This document shows, piece by piece, positions 43,841-55,700 of a DNA stretch of 63,664 bases. Numbering within the stretch: position 1 is the stretch's first letter; every line of letters starts with the position of its first letter. The position numbers were made by a program, and so were the translations under genes. Where the stretch lies: positions 1 through 63,664 of the forward strand of contig JAUCBJ010003687.1 in assembly GCA_032718475.1 (NCBI GenBank). The letters are read 5' to 3'. Source of the DNA: Nemertoderma westbladi (taxonomy: Eukaryota; Xenacoelomorpha; Nemertodermatida; Nemertodermatidae). Below the pieces are notes generated by a model that saw nothing but the letters and a program-made list of their open reading frames with translations, did no database searches and was not told where the DNA came from.

Positions 43841-45750
43841 GATCGTTTTCGAGAAGTAAATTTTCTCACTCGATTGTTTTCGATGTGTCCACATTCTCAC
43901 TCGTTCGTTTTCGAGATGTCCATTTTCACACTCGATCGTTTTCGAGATGTCCACATTTCCACTTGATCGTTTTCGAGATGTCCACATTTCCACTCGATCG
44001 TTTTCAAGATGTCCACTTTCTCACTCGTCATTTTCGAGAAGTCCATTTTCTCACTCGTTCGTTTTCTAGCTATCTATTTTCTCAATTGATCGTTTTCGAG
44101 ATGTCCACATTTCCACTCGATCGTTTCGAGGTGTCCACATTCTCACTCGATCGTTTTCGAGATGTCCACTTTCTTACTCGTCGTTTTCGAGAAGTCCATT
44201 TTCTCACTCGTTCGTTTTCGAGAAGTCCATTTTCTCACTCGATCGTTTTCGACATGTCCATTTTCTCACTCGATCGTTTTCGAGATGTCCACTTTCTCAC
44301 TCGTCGTTTTCGAGATGTTGATTTTGTCACTCGATTGTTTTCGAGATGTCCACATTCTCACTCGTTCGTTTTCGAGATATCCATTTTCTCAATCGATCGT
44401 TTTCGAGATGTCCACATTTCCACTTGATCGTTTTCGAGATGTCCACATTTCCACTCGATCGTTTTCGAGATGTCCACTTTCTCACTCGTCATTTTCGAGA
44501 AGCCAATTTTCTCACTCGTTCGTTTTCTAGCTATCTATTTTCTCAATTGATCGTTTTCGAGATGTCCACATTTCCACTCGATCGTTTCGAGGTGTCCACA
44601 TTCTCACTCGATCGTTTTCGAGATGTCCACTTTCTCACTCGTCGTTTTCGAGATGTTGATTTTGTCACTCGATTGTTTTCGAGATGTCCACATTCTCACT
44701 CGTTCGTTTTCGAGATATCCATTTTCTCAATCGATCGTTTTCGAGATGTCCACATTTCCACTTGATCGTTTTCGAGATGTCCACATTTCCACTCGATCGT
44801 TTTCGAGATGTCCACTTTCTCACTCGTCATTTTCGAGAAGCCAATTTTCTCACTCGTTCGTTTTCTAGCTATCTATTTTCTCAATTGATCGTTTTCGAGA
44901 TGTCCACATTTCCACTCGATCGTTTCGAGGTGTCCACATTCTCACTCGATTGTTTTCGAGATGTCGATTTTGTCACTCGATTGTTTTCGAGATGTCCACA
45001 TTCTCACTCGTTCGTTTTCGAGATATCCATTTTCTCAATCGATCGTTTTCGAGATATCCACATTTCCACTTGATCGTTTTTGAGATGTCCACATTTCCAC
45101 TCGATCGTTTTCGAGATGTCCACTTTCTCACTCGTCATTTTCGAGAAGCCAATTTTCTCACTCGTTCGTTTTCTAGCTATCTATTTTCTCAATTGATCGT
45201 TTTCGAGATGTCCACATTTCCACTCGATCGTTTCGAGGTGTCCACATTCTCACTCGATCGTTTTCGAGATGCCCACTTTCTCACTCGTCATTTTCGAGAA
45301 GTCCATTTTCTCACTCGTTCGTTTTCTAGCTATCTATTTTCTCAATTGATCGTTTTCGAGATGTCCACATTTCCACTCGATCGTTTCGAGGTGTCCACAT
45401 TCTCACTCGATCGTTTTCGAGATGTCCACTTTCTCACTCGTCATTTTCGAGAAGTCCATTTTCTCACTCGTTCGTTTTCGAGATGTCCACATTCTCACTC
45501 GATCGTTTTCGAGATGTCCACTTTCTCACTCGTCGTTTTCGAGAAGTCCATTTTCTCACTCGTTCGTTTTCGAGAAGTCCATTTTCTCACTCGATCGTTT
45601 TCGACATGTCCATTTTCTCACTCGATCGTTTTCGACATGTCCATTTTCTCATTCGATCGTTTTCGAGATGTCCACATTTTCACTCGATCGTTTTCGAGAT
45701 GTCCATTTTCTCACTCGATCGTTTTCGAGATGTCCACATTCTCACTCGAA
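43841..45750. repeat. 31-bp satellite array
   Basis: The unit is GATGTCCACATTCTCACTCG plus ATCGTTTTCGA (31 bp), with 30- and 29-bp variants (ATCGTTTCGAG, CGTCGTTTTC). A higher-order period of about 338 bp is visible: blocks starting at 44346 and 44684 are almost identical. No stop codon arises in any plus frame over long stretches, so the ORFs there are artefacts. Confidence 0.95.
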
Positions 45751-46172
45751 TTCTCCGATTAGTTGTGAATAATGCAAATTCGCTGAGTCTCAAACATTAG
45801 TTATGCGCTATTGTTTGTTGTTTTATTTCTTACATAGATTTTTGTATTGCATGTTTTTGCTGCCTTCTATTTTGTATTATGCACTTGAATTTATTGATAT
45901 ATAGTTAGTTTAATTTTTGCTTCACTATTTCTGTAATTGTTTTTTGTCAATAATAATGTTTGTTGTATGTTTTATTGTGCTTTGTTACACTTTTCTTTAT
46001 ATGGTAGACTGACTCCTCCTATAATACTTAAGTATTGTATTCACAAGGACTACCTTATTTAATGTATGGTGAAAGTTTTTGGGGTATCATAATATTTGAA
46101 CACTGATTGTCCTAAAGTCTAAATTAGAAGATAAGTTGGCAATAAGATAGCGAAAGTCGGTACCTGTAACTA
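45751..46172. other. Intergenic AT-rich DNA
   Basis: No gene or repeat recognised. Confidence 0.4.
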
Positions 46173-47191
46173 TTAGGGCTCTTGTCGGTAATAAATTTGT
46201 AATCGCTTCAAAATGGAAAAACGCTGAAAACGCAGTTACCCGGAAAACAGTGAAAATATTCATCAGGAAATTTAACCCACTCTAAATTATTGTACTACAC
46301 TGCACTGATACTAATACTGTAATCGGCCTGCTGCATTGCAACTGCATATTGAGATGCTATGGTGGAGTGACAAAAAATTTGAGCCACCATCATGGAATCA
46401 ACAATTGACATGCATTACGATTGTTATGCCGGCACATTACACCCTAGGTAAAAACAGTAAAACATATGGAAAACACAATAAACACTCTGGAAAACAATGA
46501 AAAAAATTATCAGCATTAAAGTTAACCGACTCCCGCTAAAAATAATTTGAAAGAGTCTAATACTACGCAGAAAGCATTGTTGCCTGGCTACCAAGGAACA
46601 TTAACCAATCGGCATGCAGTTCAGCACTATCCTTGTTTTTAACTGGTTGTTATGTTGCGATACTCAGTTGCTCGACAGGAAGAGGGCGGGTTAGGAGGAC
46701 CTTCAAAGATTTATTTATACCGCAACTTCTGCAATTAGCAGATTACATGAGTGTCTTACACTAACAATACACTAATAATACAGCAATACCAGTACTGTGC
46801 CTTGACAGGCTGACAGGTAAACCAAGGATAGTGCTGAGCTGCACGCTGATTGGTTACTATTTATTGCCCAGCAACAATGATGCTCTCTGCATAATATTAG
46901 ACTCTATCACTTTATTTTTTGTAGCATATCGGTTAAATTTCATTTCATGCTGTTTGTGTTTTCATGCAGTGTTTTCCCTATACGTTTTACCGTGTTTTCA
47001 TAGGATGTACTGTACGAGGAGTACATTTAGGAAGGGTTAAATTTCCTGCTGATCAATATTTTCACTGTTTTCCTAGTGTTTTACAATTTTCTAGTGTTTT
47101 CCTAATTTAAAACTATCCAACGTAACTTCATGTTTACGTGACCACCAAGGTTGCCTAGGTAGCCTGACACACAGACATTAAACGGCCCTAA
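46173..47191. mobile_element. Palindromic (foldback) element, TA-flanked
   Basis: The ends are TTAGGGC and GCCCTAA, each followed outward by TA. Inner inverted segments pair: GGAAAACAGTGAAAATATT with AATATTTTCACTGTTTTCC, AGGAAATTTAACCC with GGGTTAAATTTCCT, CAGTTCAGCACTATCCTTG with CAAGGATAGTGCTGAGCTG, and GAGTCTAATA with TATTAGACTC. The whole kilobase can fold into one long hairpin. No transposase. The TA duplication is suggestive only. Confidence 0.7.
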
Positions 47192-48389
47192 TATGCCTAA
47201 AATGTTAACCTTTCGATGATGACTCAACTTCCTACTATTCCCACTTCACATGTAAACTGTTATTATAATATATAGTTGCCGACTTACTTTTGTCAAAATA
47301 AAAACCACGGAACATATGGAGGTTCTAATTAACTCTCTTTCTTGTATACTGTTGATTTGGCTATTCAACCCGGCCCAATGCCCGTGTAATCTTGTCAAAA
47401 GCGCAATAAGATTAACTTCATTCATCATATGGGTAAATACTCAATTTTGTCGTAATTAATATAATAGAATGAACCCTAACTAATTTAATACCGGTATGTA
47501 TTTTGTATTTATTACATTGGCGCCTTCAGCTGTGATTGTGATTGCGTCTCGCTCTAATTAGTCAAGTAATATTGTTATACTATGTGTGTGTTGAGTATGT
47601 AGCACGTTATAAATATATCTTTGGTTTTATCGATTTCTGGTGCATATTATTCAATTTTTCGTTATAAACCAAAATACCTAAATATTTATTCACCATATGA
47701 AATTGAGTGTGGTGTTTACCGGTAGTCGTTTTTGTAAATTTAGTATCTCGTTATGTTTGTAATGTTGTATATATTATATAATATTATAATATCGGTCGTC
47801 TCTTTACATAATATTAATATTATGAGCTTGTTTGCCAATATCCGTAACCGAATGAAATAGTTATGTTGTGGTTATAGGGACTCGTTTAACCTTTGGATTG
47901 AGTTTTTTTGTACAGATATCTACTCACACACAATATTGCGTCCAAAACGAACAGTTTGTTGTAAACCGGGTATTGCAAACCGTAGACACGGCAGAAGTTA
48001 AGGTTAATTAATTAAGTTGTTATGGACACGATGGCTCTTCCCATTGTGGGTGAGGTTGGACGTTGGTCCAGCACACGGCTGTTTGAGATGATGTTCCACA
48101 TGCGGCTATAACCCACACATTTATTAATAATTGCTGACAATAGTGTGGTACTTGCACGTTTTATACGTTATTATGCTGACAATATCTTGGGAGGTCTAAT
48201 TTCCAGACAGTAAATTAAGCACATACTATTGAGACGGTATGATTAGTGGATGGAGTCTTTTAGCAATTTCGTTACGAGCAGGTACAGTATAGACAGTGTA
48301 CTGAAAATATGTTGCTACCAGAGCTACCACATAAAGTTATCCTGTTAGTTGTTAGAGTAGGGCGAGATAAACAAACTTTTACCGCTATT
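47192..48389. other. Intergenic DNA
   Basis: AT-rich. A GC-richer patch at 48022-48111 forms a 29-codon ORF (MDTMALPIVGEV...) of unknown meaning. Nothing else recognised. Confidence 0.35.
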
Positions 48390-48573
48390 TTAACAGTTGT
48401 CTGTCGGTTTGGTCTGTCGGTCGGTCGGTATCAGCAGTTCTCGAGTCTCCTGTAAGAGGGCGACCACGCCGGTAGGGTAAGCTTCGCTTACTTCTACTGC
48501 GCGGAGGTCGATGTTGACGAATTCCGGTACCTGTACCTGGTGACGCTGGTGTCGTTGATAAGGAGTTCCGCAG
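48390..48573 (-). CDS. Candidate exon of an unrecognised gene
   Basis: On the minus strand an acceptor-like TTTTCCCTACGCAG at 48574 opens a GC-rich frame running to a stop at 48390. It reads VPEFVNIDLRAVEVSEAYPT and then GVVALLQETRELL, which looks like real protein and uses many C/G third bases in otherwise AT-rich DNA. A second minus frame is also open. I do not recognise the family and see no partner exons. It could be a terminal exon or a relic of a repeat. Confidence 0.3.
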
Positions 48574-49129
48574 CTGCGTAGGGAAAAGACAAACAAACAG
48601 ATAGATAGTCGGGCAAGTAATAATGTTGATATGGTTATTACGTCCTGTAAGGCCAGCTATCACTAACCGTAGTTTCCTATCTCATATACGGAAAATAGAA
48701 GCCTTTTATTGTTGCTTATCTTTTTTTCATCTTCACGAAAGTAAATTATGATAAATAGCCAATCATATCGGCGAATTTAATGTGTTTCTCCTGGTATAGT
48801 TGTGATTGGCCAGTGCTTTTACTCAAGGTTTCACTACAGGAGTATATATAGTACTAAGAAGAAAGGCAATGCTGGTTTGATGTACTGTGCACAATCAATT
48901 AAATCCAGAGGTTAACGTTATTGTCTTGTCAATTGCATTATACTTAACTATTTTTACTAAATATCATTCCTTTTTATTACAAAATTAAATATAACCTTAC
49001 AGCTATATAATATTTGAAGAATATAAAGTAGTTTACATTATACTGTACTAAAACAATTTGTATATCATACGTTATGAACAATACCACGTTTTCATTTTTC
49101 GGTCGAAATTTTATTTGACATTTTTGGAG

Positions 49130-49425
49130 ACCAGGGGGGGAAACTGGACGCACTCCCATCTTGGCGAATTATTATCCCGCCTCAATGTTAAATTCTCAAT
49201 TTAGGGAAAGGAGCAGGTTACAGTGGCACGTTATTTTAATCAAAGTAATAAACTAAACACAATAGAACAGGTTACAGTTTTATTTTTGAGAGTAATCAGC
49301 TGTTATTTGCGTCGAGTTTCCCCTTCGAAAATTCGAATAAAAAGTCGACCGAAAGTGAAATCCTGGTATTCTTCACATGGACGAATTTTTATTGCGTCCA
49401 GTTTCCCCACCCCCCTATCTGCATT
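49130..49425. repeat. Inverted repeat with GGGGGGAAACTGGACGC ends
   Basis: GGGGGGAAACTGGACGC near 49133 is mirrored by GCGTCCAGTTTCCCCACCCC near 49395. Between them, at about 49210-49260, is a minus-orientation copy of the repeat seen at 40.8 and 62 kb. Confidence 0.6.
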
Positions 49426-50525
49426 TTTTATATGAAATTTTTTTAAATTTTTCCTCATTAAGTGTTTTATAATTCTTGTTTCTATCTTATACCCAGCATA
49501 CATACTAATTCGTTTATTGTTTTGGTTAGATTCAACTCAGCCCTTCTATAAACGGGGTTTGTAGTGAAAACGGGGTTTAAGTGAAAAAGGGATTCTTTAC
49601 ATGCCACATTCTGCACATGGTGAACTGCGAAGTGAAATATAACCTAGTTAACATAATTTAGTTATGCATCAAATACAAGCCACCAAATACCAGCAATACA
49701 TATGTTTGTTTATTGAACTTAAATGGTTTGTTATATTTATCGTAGCCACATAGCCCGTTGTATTTGTTTATCCAGTATATGTCCCTAAATTTTAATTCAT
49801 TCTTGAATTTTCAAATTTGAAAAGTTGCTAACTATATATAATATTCATAAGCTTGCTTCATTGATATGGTTTTACTAGTGCGTATAGACAGACGGTATGG
49901 GTATGTTCCACCAATAACAATCTCCAAGGTACAGATAAAGGTACACACATTTTTGGTGACGGGGCAGGACTGCGCGAACGGGACCTGACAGTGCAGTGAA
50001 AAAAATGTAGGCGATAAAGTTACGTACAGTAGTAACAGTATATTGCACCAATAGCAATAATGTACCTACAATAAGTAGGCCTACAGTTCAGTTCAGACAG
50101 ATAAGTAATTGTATGTATGTAATGCTATATAAATACTTACGACTTTATATTCTCATGAACATATGCGTGTGCGTGGTTCGTTGTTAATAATATTGATAGG
50201 ACAGCAGTTGCTCTGACCCATAATAGTATTTGGTCGTAGCCTTGCAGCAGCTTGTGTAGTTGCAACTGTCCTCATTCCTACAGAGTGAATCACAGCCATT
50301 GAACTAAGTCTAATTGTTCCTATTTATGGTCGATATCTTGCCCCGATGCGAGAAACTAACTACTATAATTGTTATTGTTTCAACTCGAGAATTCCAAAGA
50401 AATCTGGAATTTGTAATAAACCTTCATTTTTTATATTATTATTTTTTTACAATGAGAGTTTCAACAGTTTTCTTAATTATAAAAAAATATTACAAAATAA
50501 TTTATATACAATAAATTATGTACAA

Positions 50526-50733
50526 AGTATAATAATGTTATTCGATATAAAAGTATAATGTTATTCGATATAAAAGTATAATGTTATTCGATATAAAAGT
50601 ATAATGTTATTCGATATAAAAGTATAATGTTATTCGATATAAAAGTATAATGTTATTCGATATAAAAGTATAATGTTTTTCGATATAAAAGTATAATGTT
50701 ATTCGATATAAAAGTATAATGTTTTTCGATATA
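50526..50733. repeat. 23-bp tandem repeat, about nine copies
   Basis: The unit AGTATAATGTTATTCGATAT plus AAA (23 bp) is nearly perfect; two units have TTTTTCG instead of TTATTCG. Confidence 0.95.
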
Positions 50734-51061
50734 AGAACGGTTTAGAAATAATATCCACTTTTTGTTACTGTTTTCAATTCAGCATGAGCTCTGTCAAACG
50801 TTTTTTAACGAATTAATTATTATTTTATTTGAAAATCATTTGCAAATTCTTTACCTGAATATACATTAGGTTAAATTTACTTTACATTAAATTAAGTTAA
50901 AAAATCATTATTTTATAATTAAAGTAAAAAACAATGACAGACATTATATCAATAAAGCTAGTGATATAAAGTTTTTAGCTGAAAATCAACAAAACAGTGC
51001 AATAAAGTGCTGCTTTTCGCGCTCATTGCTTTCTATCACTAAATTATCTGATAAAAAGTAA

Positions 51062-51132
51062 ATGCTAAGCTCAGTCGGCGCAGGAGCTATGTTATTATAG
51101 CTTCTGGGTTCGAAACTGGGCCGCAGTAGTGT
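51062..51132 (+). repeat. tRNA-like sequence (SINE head or tRNA pseudogene)
   Basis: A box AGCTCAGTCGG, D-stem GCTC...GAGC, a hairpin GCTAT...ATAGC in the anticodon position, and B box GGGTTCGAAAC. The anticodon loop is irregular and the acceptor stem does not close, so it is not a working tRNA. Confidence 0.5.
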
Positions 51133-51705
51133 TATTTGTAATTACATTCCTTTAAAAATGTGAAAATCATTAAAAATCAAATTTAAATATAAATGACATA
51201 TAAGGGTATTTGTAGAAAGATGCGCCGAATAACGCATTTCATGAAAAGGTTATTTCAATTAAACCTAAAATTTGTACCGGTTACTATCGGTAACCGGTTA
51301 CTCGTATAATTTGGTAACTCGTATAATTTGGTAACTTTTCAGATAAAATACTGTAGTCGATAAAAAAAACTCGTATTAGTATTAGTAAGAACTAATTTCA
51401 AGTCAACCGAATTACAGATATTCTGCCTCCGCATTGAATTTTACACTAGTGTAAGAAAATAATACCATTAAGCAATTGCGTAACTTTATTTTACTGTTTT
51501 GGTACATATTTAAGTGAGATAAAGTGAATTTGGCAGATATAATATTTTAGTTGTTGAATTTTAACGGATTTGCTATAATTTACGTTCTATTTTTACTTAT
51601 AAAAGACTAAAGGAATTTTATATGAATTATGAAATATGTTAACTATATGACCGAAATTATTTATGGCGACTGTTCTAAGTATCAATGTAATGAATGTTGA
51701 ACTCA

Positions 51706-51988
51706 ATGAATCGCGTAAATGTTCGAACGTTATCGCTAGTTATATCGGCCCTAACATTCCTTCTCGTCGGGGCCGCCATCTTTGAGGCGTTGGAATCTAA
51801 GGAGGAGACGCAGCAGTTGCGAGATTGGAAGCGACGCGAGGCCGCGCTCTTCCGCAAATACAACATATCGGTTAGCGACGCCAAGGAGCTCGCCGTTATA
51901 GTCACGTCGCTGATCCCGCATAACAGCGGAGTGCAGTGGCAGTTCGCCGGAAGTTTCTACTTTGCAACTACCGTAATTACAACTATAG
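51706..51988 (+). CDS. KCNK: Two-pore domain potassium channel, TASK type, first exon (partial gene)
   Basis: 94 codons plus one base, ending at a phase-1 donor (ATAG|GTGAGT). It encodes NVRTLSL, TM1 (LVISALTFLLVGAAIFEALE), the extracellular cap helices with KYNIS (the N-glycosylation site conserved in TASK channels), then GVQWQFAGSFYFATT and VITTIG, the P1 pore helix and the start of the selectivity filter, whose YG would open the next exon. The intron between TTIG and YG is at the same place as in TASK genes of other animals. TASK channels carry background potassium current at the plasma membrane. An ATG at 51694 is also in frame; I prefer 51706 because TASK proteins begin M-x-x-x-NVRTL. 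The rest of the gene is not in the window. Confidence 0.9.
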
Positions 51989-52035
51989 GTGAGTCATTCA
52001 AACTACCGTAATTACAAAAGTTGGTGAGCCTCAAA
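51966..52035 (+). repeat. 35-bp duplication spanning the K2P exon/intron border
   Basis: AACTACCGTAATTACAA at 51966 recurs at 52001, each copy followed by a GGTGAG donor-like sequence. The first copy is coding; the second is in the intron. Confidence 0.75.
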
Positions 52036-52221
52036 GCTCTCAAAAAGTTATCTGTTTATCGCGAAGAGCATGTTCGTTCATCCCATTACCATGCAGTATA
52101 TGGTTTCTTCCATTTTCCTGTTCGCAATGATCATCCTAAGCACCCCAAACTGTGTGGGCCCCGTCGTTGGGCCCTTGTATATTGGAGTCTTCTTGATAAA
52201 ACGAACCAAACCATTGTATGT

Positions 52222-52298
52222 TATCGGATCGGATGATCGATCCGATCCGATAATTATGCTTTATGCATAGATCCGATTCGGATCTATGCATAAAGCAT
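52222..52298. repeat. Two adjacent palindromes
   Basis: TATCGGATCGGAT and ATCCGATCCGATA form 13-bp arms with a 5-base spacer (52222-52252). Directly after, ATGCTTTATGCATAGATCCG and its complement form perfect 21-bp arms around one T (52256-52298). Confidence 0.9.
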
Positions 52299-52712
52299 TG
52301 CCCCAGAGGATCCTTGTGTAACGCACAAATAATTATAATTGTTCAGTAGAGCGATAACGTGAAACAGTTATTCATTTATACAATCATAATGCGTTATAAT
52401 CATATTTGTAATAAATGTAATAATTTTAAACCAAAGTTTAGGTATAAGGTAAAGCAGAAACAAACGCCATCATTTCAAGCTATCGGTTTGTTTTATTTTT
52501 TTTTTTAATTTATTCAAATTCAATACGCTTTAATTAGTTTCCAATTCTGCTCAGGAAAATCAAAAGAGCAGTTACTTTGTAGACCTCGGCTGGCTGCTAC
52601 ATGCTACTTTCATGTGCACCTAGTATTATACATAATAATAATAATAATACTAAAACTAAATGTAATTCGTAATTTGAAACAATTCTCTCAACCGAAATCT
52701 TAATACGCTACA
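52299..52712. other. K2P intron, unique part
   Basis: AT-rich intron DNA with an (ATA)n stretch near 52632. No exon seen. Confidence 0.5.
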
Positions 52713-55700
52713 GCCACAGGTCCGTGTACGGTACTTGCCACAGGTCCGTCTACGGTACTTGCCACAGGTCCCTTGTACGGTACTTGCCACAGGTCCGTCT
52801 ACGGTACTTGCCACAGGTCCGTCTACGGTACTTGCCACAGGTCCTTGTACGGTACTTGCCACAGGTCCGTGTACGGTACTTGCCACAGGTCCGTGTACGG
52901 TACTTGCCACAGGTCCTTGTACGGTACTTGCCACAGGTCCGTGTACGGTACTTGCCACAGGTCCGTGTACGGTACTTGCCACAGGTCCTTGTACGGTACT
53001 TGCCACAGGTCCTTGTACGGTACTTGCCACAGGTCCGTGTACGGTACTTGCCACAGGTCCGTGTACGGTACTTGCACAGGTCCGTGTACGGTACTTGCCA
53101 CAGGTCCGTGTACGGTACTTGCCACAGGTCCGTCTACGGTACTTGCCACAGGTCCGTGTACGGTACTTGCCACAGGTCCGTGTACGGTACTTGCCACAGG
53201 TCCGTGTACGGTACTTGCCACAGGTCCGTGTACGGTACTTGCCACAGGTCCGTGTACGGTACTTGCCACAGGTCCGTGTACGGTACTTGCCACAGGTCCT
53301 TGTACGGTACTTGCCACAGGTCCGTGTACGGTACTTGCCACAGGTCCGTGTACGGTACTTGCCACAGGTCCGTGTACGGTACTTGCCACAGGTCCGTGTA
53401 CGGTACTTGCCACAGGTCCTTGAACGGTACTTGCCACAGGTCCGTGTACGGTACTTGCCACAGGTCCGTGTACGGTATTTGCCACAGGTCCTTGTACGGT
53501 ACTTGCCACAGGTCCTTGAACGGTACTTGCCACAGGTCCGTGTACGGTACTTGCCACAGGTCCGTGTACGGTATTTGCCACAGGTCCTTGTACGGTACTT
53601 GCCACAGGTCCGTGTACGGTACTTGCCACAGGTCCGTGTACGGTACTTGCCACAGGTCCTTGAACGGTACTTGCCACAGGTCCGTGTACGGTACTTGCCA
53701 CAGGTCCGTGTACGGTATTTGCCACAGGTCCTTGTACGGTACTTGCCACAGGTCCGTGTACGGTACTTGCCACAGGTCCGTGTACGGTACTTGCCACAGG
53801 TCCTTGTACGGTACTTGCCACAGGTCCTTGTACGGTACTTGCCACAGGTCCGTGTACGGTACTTGCCACAGGTCCGTGTACGGTACTTGCCACAGGTCCT
53901 TGTACGGTACTTGCCACAGGTCCTTGTACGGTACTTGCCACAGGTCCGTGTACGGTACTTGCCACAGGTCCTTGTACGGTATTTGCCACAGGTCCTTGTA
54001 CGGTACTTGCCACAGGTCCGTGTACGGTACTTGCCACAGGTCCTTGTACGGTACTTGCCACAGGTCCGTGTACGGTACTTGCCACAGGTCCTTGTACGGT
54101 ACTTGCCACAGGTCCGTGTACGGTACTTGCCACAGGTCCGTGTACGGTACTTGCCACAGGTCCTTGTACGGTACTTGCCACAGGTCCTTGTACGGTACTT
54201 GCCACAGGTCCGTGTACGGTACTTGCCACAGGTCCTTGTACGGTACTTGCCACAGGTCCTTGTACGGTACTTGCCACAGGTCCTTGTACGGTACTTGCCA
54301 CAGGTCCTTGTACGGTACTTGCCACAGGTCCGTGTACGGTACTTGCCACAGGTCCTTGTACGGTACTTGCCACAGGTCCGTGTACGGTACTTGCCACAGG
54401 TCCGTGTACGGTACTTGCCACAGGTCCTTGTACGGTACTTGCCACAGGTCCGTGTACGGTACTTGCCACAGGTCCGTGTACGGTATTTGCCACAGGTCCT
54501 TGTACGGTACTTGCCACAGGTCCGTGTACGGTACTTGCCACAGGTCCTTGTACGGTACTTGCCACAGGTCCTTGTACGGTACTTGCCACAGGTCCGTGTA
54601 CGGTACTTGCCACAGGTCCGTGTACGGTACTTGCCACAGGTCCGTGTACGGTACTTGCCACAGGTCCTTGTACGGTACTTGCCACAGGTCCGTGTACGGT
54701 ACTTGCCACAGGTCCTTGTACGGTACTTGCCACAGGTCCGTGTACGGTACTTGCCACAGGTCCGTGTACGGTACTTGCCACAGGTCCGTGTACGGTACTT
54801 GCCACAGGTCCGTGTACGGTACTTGCCACAGGTCCTTGTACGGTACTTGCCACAGGTCCGTGTACGGTACTTGCCACAGGTCCGTGTACGGTACTTGCCA
54901 CAGGTCCGTGTACGGTACTTGCCACAGGTCCTTGTACGGTACTTGCCACAGGTCCGTGTACGGTACTTGCCACAGGTCCGTGTACGGTACTTGCCACAGG
55001 TCCGTGTACGGTACTTGCCACAGGTCCTTGTACGGTACTTGCCACAGGTCCGTGTACGGTACTTGCCACAGGTCCGTCTACGGTACTTGCCACAGGTCCT
55101 TGTACGGTACTTGCCACAGGTCCGTGTACGGTACTTGCCACAGGTCCGTGTACGGTACTTGCCACAGGTCCTTGTACGGTACTTGCCACAGGTCCGTGTA
55201 CGGTACTTGCCACAGGTCCGTGTACGGTACTTGCCACAGGTCCTTGTACGGTACTTGCCACAGGTCCTTGTACGGTACTTGCCACAGGTCCGTGTACGGT
55301 ACTTGCCACAGGTCCGTGTACGGTACTTGCCACAGGTCCGTGTACGGTACTTGCCACAGGTCCGTGTACGGTACTTGCCACAGGTCCGTGTACGGTACTT
55401 GCCACAGGTCCGTGTACGGTACTTGCCACAGGTCCGTGTACGGTACTTGCCACAGGTCCGTGTACGGTACTTGCCACAGGTCCGTGTACGGTACTTGCCA
55501 CAGGTCCGTGTACGGTACTTGCCACAGGTCCGTGTACGGTACTTGCCACAGGTCCTTGTACGGTACTTGCCACAGGTCCGTGTACGGTACTTGCCACAGG
55601 TCCTTGTACGGTACTTGCCACAGGTCCGTGTACGGTACTTGCCACAGGTCCGTGTACGGTACTTGCCACAGGTCCTTGTACGGTACTTGCCACAGGTCCG

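Larger units (their letters stand above)
48597..51693. other. Intergenic region upstream of the K2P channel gene
   Basis: AT-rich. It contains the small repeats listed separately (49130-49425, 50526-50733, 51062-51132) and, presumably towards 51690, the channel promoter. No other ORF has coding character. Confidence 0.45.

Noticed and set aside
43885-45800. Overlapping plus-strand ORFs with FSLVRF/RDVHF repeats
   Set aside because: All three frames are open because the 31-bp satellite unit has no stop; no conserved domain.
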